Source: Deltaproteobacteria bacterium HGW-Deltaproteobacteria-15
GTDB lineage: Bacteria; Desulfobacterota; DSM-4660; Desulfatiglandales; HGW-15
Assembly: GCA_002840535.1 (NCBI GenBank)
Contig: PHBH01000006.1
Coordinates: 62,001 to 126,000 of the forward strand
Length of the DNA stretch: 64,000 nt
Direction: 5' to 3'
Below are positions 35,628 to 44,800 of the stretch, piece after piece. Made by a program: the position numbers and the translations under genes. The notes under the pieces were generated by a model. The model ran no database searches. It was not told the origin of the DNA and saw nothing but the letters and a program-made list of their open reading frames with translations. Position 1 is the first letter of the stretch. Every line of letters begins with the position of its first letter.

Positions 35628-36350
35628 TCAATCCTCCACACCCAAATAGCATTCCAGAACCTCAGGGGCGCGCATCACGTCCTTGGGCGCACCGCATTGG
35701 AGCCACTGTCCTTCGGATATCACCAGGAGACGGTGGGTCCCTTCCGACATCATCATCAGGATATGCTCGATCCAGACGATGGTGATCCCCTGCTCCCAGA
35801 TCTTTTTCACGACTTGAAGGACCTGCTCCGCCTCCTTTTCCGTCAACCCCCCCGCGATCTCGTCCAGAAGAATGAGGCTCGGCTGCGTTGCAAGGGCCCT
35901 CCCAAGTTCAAGACGTTTGCGGTCAAGCAGGGGCAGACCTCCTGCAAAACTGTCCCTGGCATGGTGCAGACCGATCAACTCCAGGATATCGAAGCAGATC
36001 TTCTTTCCCTGCTTTTCCCGCAGCCCGCCGCCATGGACGGCGCCGACAAGCAGGTTCTCCAGCACGGTCATATTATCGAAAGGACGGGGTATCTGATAGG
36101 TGCGCCCGATCCCCTGCCGGCAGCGGCTCGCCGGTGAATCCCGGGAGATCTCCTTGCCCTGGAACATGATGGACCCGTTGTCCGGGCTCATTGCGCCTGT
36201 GATGAGATTGAATACCGTGGTTTTACCGGCACCGTTCGGCCCCATGATGCCCAGGATCTCCCCCTTTCGCACCTCGAAGGAGAGCTTGTTCACGGCATAG
36301 AGCCTTCCAAATGCCTTGGTCACCTTCTCGACCTTGAGGATGTCGTCCAT
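35628..36350 (-). CDS. livG: ABC transporter ATP-binding protein LivG
   Basis: This 240-residue ATPase has Walker A GPNGAGKTT and Walker B LILLDE. The signature loop is GGLPLLDRKRLELGRAL instead of canonical LSGGQ, a variant common in this subgroup. The C-terminus ends in APEVLECYLGVED, the usual LivG tail that interacts with the permease. The start at 36350 (MDDILKVEK) fits the domain boundary; a TTG 16 codons upstream is possible but less likely. It sits at the head of livGFHM. Confidence 0.93.
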   Translation of the reverse strand: MDDILKVEKVTKAFGRLYAVNKLSFEVRKGEILGIMGPNGAGKTTVFNLITGAMSPDNGSIMFQGKEISRDSPASRCRQGIGRTYQIPRPFDNMTVLENLLVGAVHGGGLREKQGKKICFDILELIGLHHARDSFAGGLPLLDRKRLELGRALATQPSLILLDEIAGGLTEKEAEQVLQVVKKIWEQGITIVWIEHILMMMSEGTHRLLVISEGQWLQCGAPKDVMRAPEVLECYLGVED

Positions 36351-36448
36351 TCCCTTTGTGACCTCAAGTTTTGATGATCCTGAAAGAATCGCACGCAACC
36401 ATTCCGTTCATGCGTCGATACCCATACCACGGAAGGGTTTAATTACAA

Positions 36449-36578
36449 AGGAATAATGGAATGGTGGAACAGTGGAATATTAGGAACAGCAACCAAAGAC
36501 ATGGAGATGTTGTACCGCGAGATTTGGCTTTTCTTTAAAGCCCATTATTCCACAATTCCATTATTCCATCATTCCAAG
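36449..36578. repeat. Heptad inverted repeat (TGGAATG type)
   Basis: GGAATAATGGAATGGTGGAAC on the left is answered by ATTATTCCACAATTCCATT and ATTCCATCATTCC on the right, with about 50 bp between. It fills the 321-bp gap between livG and the MoaD-like gene, where no gene is visible. Confidence 0.85.
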
Positions 36579-36671
36579 GGCCCTTTTTATGGCCAAGCCA
36601 ATTGTCTCTGACCTGGCCCACAGGACCAGGTTTTCCGCGATGCAATAAATTTGAAATCCGAAGATCCGCAA

Positions 36672-36962
36672 CTACCCCCCCGCGATTGGAGGGAAGAGTG
36701 CTATCTCATCCCCGTCCTTCAGCTCAGTATCCAGTTTGCCGGGCAGGGTAAGGTAGTTGCGTCCATTCACCAGGAGCATGATATGGCCGGCAGGTTGTCG
36801 GGCATCCGGTTCGCAGATGGTTTCGATGAATTCTTTCCCAAATCTCTGGGATAAATCGTCCAATACCTCTCGTATTGTGGCGGCGGCTTTTTCCACCTCT
36901 ACCAGACTCTTGTTCTCCATCGCCTTCTGCAGGTTGAAATATCCTTTAACGATGATCTTCAC
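36672..36962 (-). CDS. MoaD/ThiS-family sulfur-carrier protein of the AOR operon
   Basis: This ubiquitin-like protein of about 96 residues begins VKIIVKGYFNLQKAME and ends in the diagnostic LFPPIAGG, where the terminal Gly-Gly becomes a thiocarboxylate that donates sulfur during pterin (molybdenum/tungsten) cofactor synthesis. It is the last gene of the aldehyde oxidoreductase operon, 26 bp after the FeS gene, so it probably serves the tungsten cofactor. The GTG at 36962 is preferred because GAGAGG precedes it; upstream GTG/ATG codons would give eight extra residues. Confidence 0.85.
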   Translation of the reverse strand: MKIIVKGYFNLQKAMENKSLVEVEKAAATIREVLDDLSQRFGKEFIETICEPDARQPAGHIMLLVNGRNYLTLPGKLDTELKDGDEIALFPPIAGG

Positions 36963-36988
36963 TATACCCCTCTCCTCCATCAGCACGA

Positions 36989-37366
36989 TCAGTCAACCAA
37001 TGTCAGAGCCCCGCTGAAGCAGCTTTTTACGCACATCGGGTCCGGCGGCTCCCCACACATGTCGCACTTCAGGGGGATGCCGGTGCCCGCCTCGACAAAC
37101 AGATGTCGCGAGGGGCAGGAGGAAGCCGGGCACAACGAACACCCGTCCATCTCCACGCCCCCGACAACCTTGACGGTCTTATTCGTGCACTGAGCATCCG
37201 TAAAGGGACCCGCGATGAGAGGGATAAATGTTCTATTCTTGGAATCACTTATCACTCGAATTCTCGATTTCATGGGATTGACGACTTTGAAGTGTTCAAG
37301 AGCGCAAACGGCTTCGCAGTAACGGCAGCCGGTGCATTTACTGAAATCGATCTTGATTCTAGGCAT
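36989..37366 (-). CDS. Ferredoxin-like iron-sulfur protein associated with aldehyde oxidoreductase
   Basis: This 125-residue protein has a first cluster motif CTGCRYCEAVC (11-21), a middle group CSLCPASSCPSRH and a C-terminal CDMCGEPPDPMCVKSC. It resembles the small FeS partners encoded beside tungsten aldehyde oxidoreductases. It lies about 107 bp after the AOR gene (separated by a hairpin element) and just before MoaD. It probably passes electrons from AOR to the Hdr module. Confidence 0.85.
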   Translation of the reverse strand: MPRIKIDFSKCTGCRYCEAVCALEHFKVVNPMKSRIRVISDSKNRTFIPLIAGPFTDAQCTNKTVKVVGGVEMDGCSLCPASSCPSRHLFVEAGTGIPLKCDMCGEPPDPMCVKSCFSGALTLVD

Positions 37367-37382
37367 CCTCTTACCCCTTTAT

Positions 37383-37450
37383 GCAGGTTGCTGAAAAACG
37401 CCCATCTCCCCGCAAAAGAGGGCGGGATCTTCGAGCGGCGAGCAACCTGC
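37383..37450. repeat. Short inverted-repeat element with GCAGGTTGCT ends
   Basis: Perfect 10-bp terminal repeats (GCAGGTTGCT and AGCAACCTGC) enclose 48 bp containing GAAAAACGCCCATCT. A longer relative with similar ends occurs at 51508-51713. It lies between the AOR gene and its FeS partner gene. Confidence 0.75.
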
Positions 37451-37473
37451 AAACATGGACTTTGCAGATACTG

Positions 37474-39303
37474 CTAAATCCCCAATTCCTTTCTTTTCGC
37501 CTCGGTCGGCACCCCATTCGCGTCCCAACCACGGAGGCGATAGTATTCCTCCAGCATCTTTGCCAATTCCACCACGTGTCCTTTTCCAGGTCCCAGGGGC
37601 GCCGGTTCCTCCGTCAACCGTTTGGGAAGGGAGTCATCCCTCTTGGTGAATCCGGCCCGCAAATTGAACAACCGTTCGAGATTCCAAATTCTCTCACCTG
37701 TCTTCAGCATGGTTTCGTGGGTAAAATCGATCCCCGTGACCGCATTGAGCATGGAGACCATTTCCTCCTGCCATATTCCTCTGAAGGCAAATACGCACAT
37801 ACCGCTCGAATCCACCACAGCTGCGAAATTCTGGAAATCCTTCACAAGCTGGGGTTTCCCCTCGATGGTCAGCGGGTCGCTCGGTTTGGGAACGCCCATG
37901 AGCTCCGACCAGTAGCTCGCGCCCCGCAGGTGGCAGGCGCCCCTGTTGGAAGTGGCCATGGCAAGTCCCATGCCTTTCACGCTTCTCGGTTCATACCCGG
38001 GAAACTCCTGTTTCTTCACCCCCATGAAAAACTCAGGATGGTCATATCGGGCCGCCAACCGGTAGCCCCCTTCGGACAGTACCGCTCCAAACCCTTCCTT
38101 CCTGCCGATCATGACCAGCAGCTTGAGCAGCGCTTCGCCGTTTCCGAAATTGAGCTTGAACCCGATCTCCTCCTCGGGCAGGTAACCCTTTTCAAACAGC
38201 TCCATGGCGCAGGCAATGGTGCCGCCTGCCGAGATCGTATCCATTCCGTATTGATCACAGATGTAGCTGGCCTTCGCTATGGTCTCAAGATTGTCGATTC
38301 CGCAGTTCGAGCCCATCAGGGCAAGGGTTTCGTACTCCGGACCCATGCCTTTCCATACCTTCCCTTCCTCTCTCACCTCCGACACCTTGCCGCATCGGAT
38401 GGGGCAACTGAAACAGCCGTAGTCCCTGAGGACGATTCGCTCTCTCATCACCTGTCCGCTGATCTTGTCCGCGCCTTCAAAGACCCCCGCCTGGAAATTG
38501 CGGGTTGGCAATGTGCCGACCGTGTTGAAATAGCTGACACCTGCCGGTGTCCCCAGGGTCGGGAAGGTGGTGCCCGTCGTCTTTGCAGACTTTGTCTTTT
38601 CCCATATGCCGGGAAGGATCTTCTTGAAGAGCTTCTGGTCATGAAGAGTGACGCTCTTCGATCCTCTTACCGCCACCGCCTTCAGATTCTTGGATCCCAT
38701 CACGGCGCCGACACCGGACCGTGCCGCATGTCTTTCATCATCGGTGATGACGGATGAGATCCTCACCAGGTTCTCGCCGGCCTGCCCGATGGAGGCCATC
38801 CGGAATTCCTTGATCTCCCAATCCGTCTTCCCCAGCTTTGCTTTCAGTTCCTCTTTTATGGATGCGACCGTTTCACTGATTCCCTTCCCCCATAAAGCGC
38901 GCGCGGAGCGGATCTCCACCCGGTCGTCTTCGATAAGCAGGTAAACAGGTTCCTTCGCCTTGCCCTCGAAAACGATGAGGTCATAGCCCGCAAATTTCAG
39001 TTCCGGGCCGAAGTTGCCGCCCGAATTCGAACAGGCGATTGCGCCGGTGAGATACCCCTTGGTCACAACCATGTAACGGCAGCTGGTTATCGGTCCGGCC
39101 CCGGTCAGGGGACCTGTGGCAAAGATGAGCTTATTTTCCGGACTTATAGGATCCACCCCGGGATCGACCTCATCGTAAATCATCTTCGTGGCAAGACCTC
39201 GGCCGCCTATAAATTTTCTGGCGAGGCCTTCATCCAGGTCCTCCACGGCAACCTTTTCTTCGGTCAGATTCACCCGCAGGATTTTTCCCATCCAGCCATT
39301 CAT
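37474..39303 (-). CDS. aor: Tungsten-dependent aldehyde:ferredoxin oxidoreductase
   Basis: This 609-residue protein aligns along its length with archaeal AOR: MGKILRVNLTEEK at the start, GPLTGAGPITSCRY, TGAIACSNSGGNFGPELKFAGYD, ASIGQAGENLVRI and RSGVGAVMGSKNLKAVAV. The [4Fe-4S] ligands are in CFSCPIRCG, with the fourth Cys in SSGMCVFAF. AOR oxidises aldehydes to acids and reduces ferredoxin. The ATG at 39303 is preferred (GAGG 8 nt upstream) over one two codons earlier. It follows the HdrC-GltD fusion gene directly and precedes FeS and MoaD genes, forming one electron-transfer operon. It is closer to AOR than to the BamB benzoyl-CoA reductase branch, judged by motif. Confidence 0.9.
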   Translation of the reverse strand: MNGWMGKILRVNLTEEKVAVEDLDEGLARKFIGGRGLATKMIYDEVDPGVDPISPENKLIFATGPLTGAGPITSCRYMVVTKGYLTGAIACSNSGGNFGPELKFAGYDLIVFEGKAKEPVYLLIEDDRVEIRSARALWGKGISETVASIKEELKAKLGKTDWEIKEFRMASIGQAGENLVRISSVITDDERHAARSGVGAVMGSKNLKAVAVRGSKSVTLHDQKLFKKILPGIWEKTKSAKTTGTTFPTLGTPAGVSYFNTVGTLPTRNFQAGVFEGADKISGQVMRERIVLRDYGCFSCPIRCGKVSEVREEGKVWKGMGPEYETLALMGSNCGIDNLETIAKASYICDQYGMDTISAGGTIACAMELFEKGYLPEEEIGFKLNFGNGEALLKLLVMIGRKEGFGAVLSEGGYRLAARYDHPEFFMGVKKQEFPGYEPRSVKGMGLAMATSNRGACHLRGASYWSELMGVPKPSDPLTIEGKPQLVKDFQNFAAVVDSSGMCVFAFRGIWQEEMVSMLNAVTGIDFTHETMLKTGERIWNLERLFNLRAGFTKRDDSLPKRLTEEPAPLGPGKGHVVELAKMLEEYYRLRGWDANGVPTEAKRKELGI

Positions 39304-39305
39304 GT

Positions 39306-41081
39306 TCATTCCCTCTCTCTTTGTATGCCGCATATTCTAAAGCAGCGTTCCGCCTCACACCTGGCCTGTTGATCATCGAAGCCGCGATCGACCTCCTCGA
39401 AGGTACTCTTGCGCTCCGTGAGCGAAAGGCGAGGCATGATCTCCCTTTCCCTTTTCTCGACAGTTTCGGGACTATACCCGATTCCCTTCCATTGAGGTGC
39501 TCCATCTTTTCGGGCAACTTCCCCCCTCAGAACCCTGTCTATGGATCTGGCAGCCTTCTTTCCAAAGGCGATTGCCTCCACCACTGTTCTTGGGCCCGAC
39601 ACGACATCTCCCCCGGAGAATACAAGGGGTGCCTTTGTCAATCCGGTTTGTGGATCGGCAACAAGAAAACCTCTGTTGGAAATCGTCCTCTCCAGGGGAC
39701 GAGGCAGGCAACGGAGATCAACCGTCTGCCCCAGGGCTGCGACCACCATATCCGCCTGGATCGTGAACTCAGACCCTTCGATGCGGACAGGCCTGCGACG
39801 GCCCGACTGATCGGGCTCCCCCAGTTCCATGCGAACGCATTCGACCCCGGTGACCTTTCCGTTTTCCCCCAGAATTCTCACGGGGAGAGTCAGGTACCGG
39901 ATTTCGATCTCTTCCTCGATCGTGTCCTCGACCTCCCAGGAGTTGGCGGGCATTTCTTCCCTGGTTCTTCTGTAAAGGATGGCGACGCTCTCATACCCCA
40001 GCCGCATGGCTGTCCTGGCGCAGTCCACCGCCGTATTTCCTCCGCCAACGATCACGAGTCTCCCCCTGGAGGCGGGCGGATTCCCAAGATTGATCTCCCT
40101 CAGAAACTCCAGGCCGTCCACGACACCGCTGAATGTCTCTTCGCCGGGGATACCGAGTTTTATGGCCTGCTGACACCCTATTCCCAGAAACACGGCCTGG
40201 TAATCCCTTTGCAGGTCGGCGAACCCTGTGTCCTTTCCGATCTCCACGTTGAGCCTGATCTCCACACCCAGTTTCCTGATCACCTCGATCTCGGCATTGA
40301 GGATGTTTCTGGGCAACCGAAACTCGGGAATGCCCAGTGCCATCATGCCGCCGGCAACAGGGTGTTTCTCAAACACCGTCACCCCATAGCCTTCGATGGC
40401 CAGGTAGTAAGCCGCCGTGAGCCCGGCCGGCCCGGCCCCGATCACGGCAACGCGCTCCTTCTTCGGCGCCTTCTTGTCGGGAATGTACGCTTTTCCTTTG
40501 GTGAGCTCCCCATCCGCAAGGAAACGCTTCAGGTACTCAATGGCAACAGGCTTATCCACCTTACCCCTGTTGCACTCCTCTTCGCAGGGATGAGGGCAGA
40601 TCCTTCCGCATATCCCGGGGAAGGGCATCTCTTCCTTGATGAGCTTCAGCCCTTCTTCGTACCTCCCTTCAGCCACTGCGGAAACAAAGCCGGGAATGCT
40701 GATGTGGGCGGGGCAGGTCGCCTTGCATGGCGCCGTTCCCCACTTTTCACGGCCTTCCCCGGAAGCATATCCCTGTTGAACGGCCATCTCTCGAAGTACG
40801 TCCACTACAGCGCTGAACCGCACATTCTGCGGGCAGGCGAACACGCAGGTGTCGCAGTGCGTGCAGTGCCAGATGGTCGGCGAACCGAGCAGCTGATCCT
40901 TCATGCCCATCTTGATCATGTGAAGTATCTTGCGCGGATCGAATCCGGAGCCCGATTCACTTGCCGGACATGCGCCGGTACACGTGCCGCAGTCGTAACA
41001 TCGCTTCACCTGCTCGCCTCCCGGCATGCCGGCGATTTCCGACTTGAACTGCGGATTGAAATCCTTATCTGTGAGAGTCAT
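39306..41081 (-). CDS. HdrC-like ferredoxin domain fused to GltD/NfnB-type FAD-NAD(P)H oxidoreductase
   Basis: This 591-residue protein has two parts. Residues about 20-100 hold two HdrC-type clusters, CYDCGTCTGACP and CTHCDTCVFACP. From about 115 on, the GltD/NfnB module appears: CKATCPAHISIPGFV, CGRICPHPCEEECNRG, an FAD motif (VAVIGAGPAGLTAAYYLA), an NAD(P) motif (LVIVGGGNTAVDCARTA) and FSGGDVVSGPRTVVEA. It could pass electrons between NAD(P)H and the HdrA/MvhD pair. The start overlaps the MvhD stop (ATGA at 41078-41081), so translation is coupled. The fusion places an NAD(P)H entry point in the Hdr module. Confidence 0.88.
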   Translation of the reverse strand: MTLTDKDFNPQFKSEIAGMPGGEQVKRCYDCGTCTGACPASESGSGFDPRKILHMIKMGMKDQLLGSPTIWHCTHCDTCVFACPQNVRFSAVVDVLREMAVQQGYASGEGREKWGTAPCKATCPAHISIPGFVSAVAEGRYEEGLKLIKEEMPFPGICGRICPHPCEEECNRGKVDKPVAIEYLKRFLADGELTKGKAYIPDKKAPKKERVAVIGAGPAGLTAAYYLAIEGYGVTVFEKHPVAGGMMALGIPEFRLPRNILNAEIEVIRKLGVEIRLNVEIGKDTGFADLQRDYQAVFLGIGCQQAIKLGIPGEETFSGVVDGLEFLREINLGNPPASRGRLVIVGGGNTAVDCARTAMRLGYESVAILYRRTREEMPANSWEVEDTIEEEIEIRYLTLPVRILGENGKVTGVECVRMELGEPDQSGRRRPVRIEGSEFTIQADMVVAALGQTVDLRCLPRPLERTISNRGFLVADPQTGLTKAPLVFSGGDVVSGPRTVVEAIAFGKKAARSIDRVLRGEVARKDGAPQWKGIGYSPETVEKREREIMPRLSLTERKSTFEEVDRGFDDQQARCEAERCFRICGIQRERE

Positions 41082-41683
41082 TGTTTCCCCATCTCACGCG
41101 CGATTGCATCGTCGAGCTTCTCCGACATCTTCGCCTCGATGTGCTCGGAGGAATAGTCCTTCTCCTGCCTCATCTCCAGGGTCAATCTGGCGAATTGGGT
41201 ACGGAGCTTAACGCTTGAAGCCGCAGACGCAGCCGCCGCGAGTTTCGCCCTGATTTCCTCCAGAGATTTTCCGTCGGACGATCCCAATGGGCCCAGTTCC
41301 TTTACCCGTTCCGTAAACTTCGTAATGAGCTCCACATAGAGCGGCGCCTGTGCCGCCGAAGCCCAGTCCAGTCTGAACCTGTCCGGGTGGATACCCGATT
41401 CCGTAAGAAGTCTCCGGCTGAAATGCTCCATGATCATCGCGTCGTAATTACCAACCTGGTAATGACATTCCTTGAGCTGTCACCCGCCCACGAATAGCCC
41501 GTCGACCCCTGCGGAAAAGGCCTCTACGGCGAATAGGGGGTCCATTCGACCGGTGCACATGATTCGGATCACCCTGATGTTGGGCGGGTATTGGAAGCGG
41601 GAAATCCCTGCGGAATCCGCCGCCGCATAGCAGCACCAGTTGCAGAGAAAACCGAGGATCTTCGGTTCGTATGAGCCTTTCAT
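41078..41683 (-). CDS. MvhD-type Hdr-linked electron carrier with in-frame UGA (selenocysteine 68)
   Basis: The protein reads through a TGA at 41480-41482 in one continuous frame of 201 residues. Upstream is the MvhD core (KILGFLCNWCCYAAADSAG, YPPNIRVIRIMCTGRMDP, GVDGLFVGG) and directly after the UGA comes QLKECHYQVGNYDA. In Cys-type MvhD the UGA position is Cys in GGCHPGDCHY, so selenocysteine replaces a [2Fe-2S]-region cysteine. A hairpin with an AGGUU loop follows 16 nt downstream. Sec-containing MvhD homologs are known in methanogens (VhuD) and sulfate reducers. The C-terminal 60 residues are a helical extension. A stop would cut the protein in half, so readthrough is the better explanation than a broken gene. 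Confidence 0.88.
41447..41479 (-). promoter_or_regulatory. Candidate bacterial SECIS hairpin in mvhD
   Basis: After the UGA and 16 nt, AUUACC pairs with GGUAAU around the 5-nt loop AGGUU; two more pairs form beyond a mismatch. The AGGU loop matches that recognised by SelB in the E. coli fdhF element, at a suitable distance from the UGA. Confidence 0.8.
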
Positions 41684-41714
41684 TGTCATCTTTCTGTCTA
41701 CCCTGAATTCAAAA

Positions 41715-41800
41715 TCGCCACTGAGACACAAAGACACTAAGTTGATCTTTCTTTCTGGTTTTCAGTATTCCTTCTTCGTGCCTTTGTGTCTTTGTGGCTG
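41715..41800. repeat. Heptad inverted repeat (GCCACTGAGACACAAAG type)
   Basis: GCCACTGAGACACAAAGACAC on the left is mirrored by GTGCCTTTGTGTCTTTGTGG on the right. It lies between HdrA and MvhD within the Hdr operon. Confidence 0.8.
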
Positions 41801-41807
41801 TTGTGAC

Positions 41808-44800
41808 TCAATTCCCCCGCCCGCAGGCCCTGATCTGTGCCATGATCTGTTCGTTACTGAACCCGCCCATGGAAATCGCCATGGTGGGGCAATGGGATGC
41901 ACAGATGCCGCACCCCTTGCAAGACGCTGAGATGGTCTCCGCCTTCTTCTTTTTTCCCACCTTGATTGTCCTGATTACAGCATCGGGGCAAAGCGTTTCG
42001 CATATTCCGCACCCGATGCAACTCTCCTGATTCACCGAGGAGACAATCCCGCTCACCGCAACGTGACCCTTTGCCAGTGGAATGCACGCCTTGCAGGCAG
42101 CGGCCTTTGCCTGCGCAATGGATTCCGGAATGGGCTTCGGGGAGTGGGCAATGCCGCAGGGGTAAATCCCGTCCACGGAAAACTCCACCGGTCTCAGTTT
42201 CGGATGTGCCTCCAGGAAGAACCCGTCCCCGGTGACAGGCACTTTGAGGACTCTTGCCAGATCTTCGACTCCGTGGGATACGACACCTACACTGAGGACG
42301 ATGAGATCGGGATGAAGGCTCACGTTTTCCCCGAGAAGCGTATCCCGGTAATCGATCCTGACCTTCCCCTTCTCTTCCGTCACCTTTGGAGGGGACCCCT
42401 TTTCAAAGCGGACGAAATTCACCCCTTTTTCACGGGCAGCACTGTATCCGTCTTCCATGAAACCATAGGTGCGCATGTCTCTGAAGAGTACCGTAATGTT
42501 CGCAGAGGGGTTATGCTCCAGGACCTCCAGAGCGTTTTTGACTGCCTGCCCGCAACAGATCTTGCTGCAGTAGGACAGGTCTTCTCCCCTGGAGCCCACA
42601 CACTGGATCATGACAATGTCTTTGATGTTCTTCATTGATCCGGGGTCGGTCAGTCTCTCTTCCAGTTCCAGTTGAGTGACCACCTGCCTCGATCGGCCGT
42701 AGAGGTACTGTGTGGGCGTATAGGGTTCTCCGCCCGTGGCTACGACGATCACCCCATGCTGCAGCGTCTCCCGCTTCTCCCCCCTGCGAAGGGTCGTCGT
42801 AAAGTGTCCGATATAGCCTGAGACATCTTCTATGGCCGCCTCGGTCAGGACATGGATCAGGTGGTTGGACATGACCTTCGCCTTGGTACTCTCGAGAAGA
42901 CCCGCGGGATTTCCGCCCTCAAGCGTGAAGCGGACCTTTTTCAGGTTTCCCCCGAGCTCCGGACCCTTCTCAACCAGGAAGCACTCGAATCCCTGTTCCG
43001 CAATGCTCAGAGCCGCTGTCATTCCCGAGATGCCGCCCCCGACGACCATCGCTTTGGGGTCCACGGAAACACTCTGTTCAGGGAGAGGCTGGATGAGTCG
43101 CGCCTTGGCAACTGCCATTCTCACTAGGTCTTTCGACTTCTGAGTGGCCTCTCTCGGCGCCATTGCATGGACCCATGAACAGTGATCCCTGATATTGGCC
43201 ATCTCAAAAAGGGACCTGTTGAGGGCCGCGCTTTTCAGGGTCTCCTGAAAAAGCGGTTCGTGGGTCCGAGGGCTGCACGCGGCCACGACCACACGATTCA
43301 GCCGGTTCTCCTTTATTTTTGCGCCGATCAGTTCCTGGGTGTTCTGTGCACAGCTGTAGAGATTGGTGTCCGTGAAAACGACGTTTTCGAGCGTGGCGGC
43401 ATAAGCGGCCACCTCGCGGACATCCACGACTCCGCCGATATTGCTTCCGCAGAAGCAGACAAACACCCCGATGCGGACCTCCTGCTCGATCTCGGTTTCG
43501 ACCGGGTATGTCTTCACTTCAATGTGGCTGTTGCGGGCCTTGAAAAGGGCCTCTGAAGCGAGCGCAGCAGCGCCGCTCGCATCGGTCACGCTTTCGGGCA
43601 CGTCTTTCGGTCCCTGAAAAGCGCCGGCAACGTATATCCCCGGGCGGGAGGTTTCAAGAGGACGAAAGAGGTCCGTCCTGCAAAAATCGTAACGGTTCAA
43701 GTCAACCCGGGCGGCGTCTGCCAGGCGGCCGGAATCTTCCGGCGACTCGAGTCCCTCGGGAAGAACCACCAGGTCAAATGTCTCCTTGAGGTGCTTTCCG
43801 TCTTCGCAGACGTATTTGATTTCCAGCCGGGTGTCTGTGGCCTGGATTTTCCCGAACCGGCTCCTTACAAAACGAATACCTTTTTCCTGGGCCCGGAGCC
43901 TGGCATAGTCAAATTCCTTTCCCTGGGTGCGCATGTCCATGTAAAAGAGGGCGACATCGAGATTCGGATCGTGCTCTTTCGCCACCAATGCCTCCTTGAT
44001 GGCATACATGCAGCACACGGAAGAACAATACCCGTTTCCGCTCGGCAGGTCTCTGCTTCCGATACACTGGAGAAAAGCGATTTTGCCGGGATGCGCCCCG
44101 TCCGAGGGTCTGACGATTTCTCCCATGGTCGGACCGGTAGCTGAAGTCAAACGCTCGAACTCGACACCGGTCACTACATCCGGGGATCTTCCGTAGCCGT
44201 AACGCGACAATACGTCCTTCGCGATGCGGCCGAAACCGGGAGCCAGGATTACCGCCCCCACCTCAAGATCGATATCTTGCGGAGATTGGCGGAAATCGAT
44301 CGCCTTGGCGGAGCAGGCCCTCTCACATTGCCTGCATTCCTTCTTCGTCAGGTACCGGCAGGCGTTCTCATCCACATGGAATGCAGCGGGGATGGCCTGC
44401 TGGTAATCCATGTGCAAGGCTTTGGTCGAACAGAGCCCCTCGTTGAAGGTGTCGGGGACGGGAACAGGGCAGTAATCGGTGCATGCACCGCAAGCCGTGC
44501 ACAGGTTCTCATCCACGTAGCGGGGAAGGCGGCGAACCTTTGCTGAAAAGTTGCCCACCTCGCCCGAAACGGACAACAGCTGAGCCTTCGTGAGAATTTC
44601 TATGTTGGGAGACCGACCGGCCTCTACCAGCTTAGGCGCCAGAATTCAGATGGCGCAGTCATTGGTGGGAAATGTCTTGTCCAACTGCGCCATGACGCCC
44701 CCAATGGAGCCGCTTTTCTCCACTAGGTAGACGTAATAGCCCAGGTCGGCCAGATCGAGGGAGGCCTGAATGCCGGCGATCCCTCCACCGACGACCATTA

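Noticed and set aside
39321..41156. Open frame of 611 codons on the plus strand
   Set aside because: It lies antisense to the HdrC-GltD fusion gene, whose motifs are unambiguous.
41078..41737. mvhD as a frameshifted or nonsense pseudogene
   Set aside because: Both halves are in the same frame, the UGA falls on a conserved Cys position, a SECIS-like hairpin follows, and the adjacent hdrA shows the same pattern.
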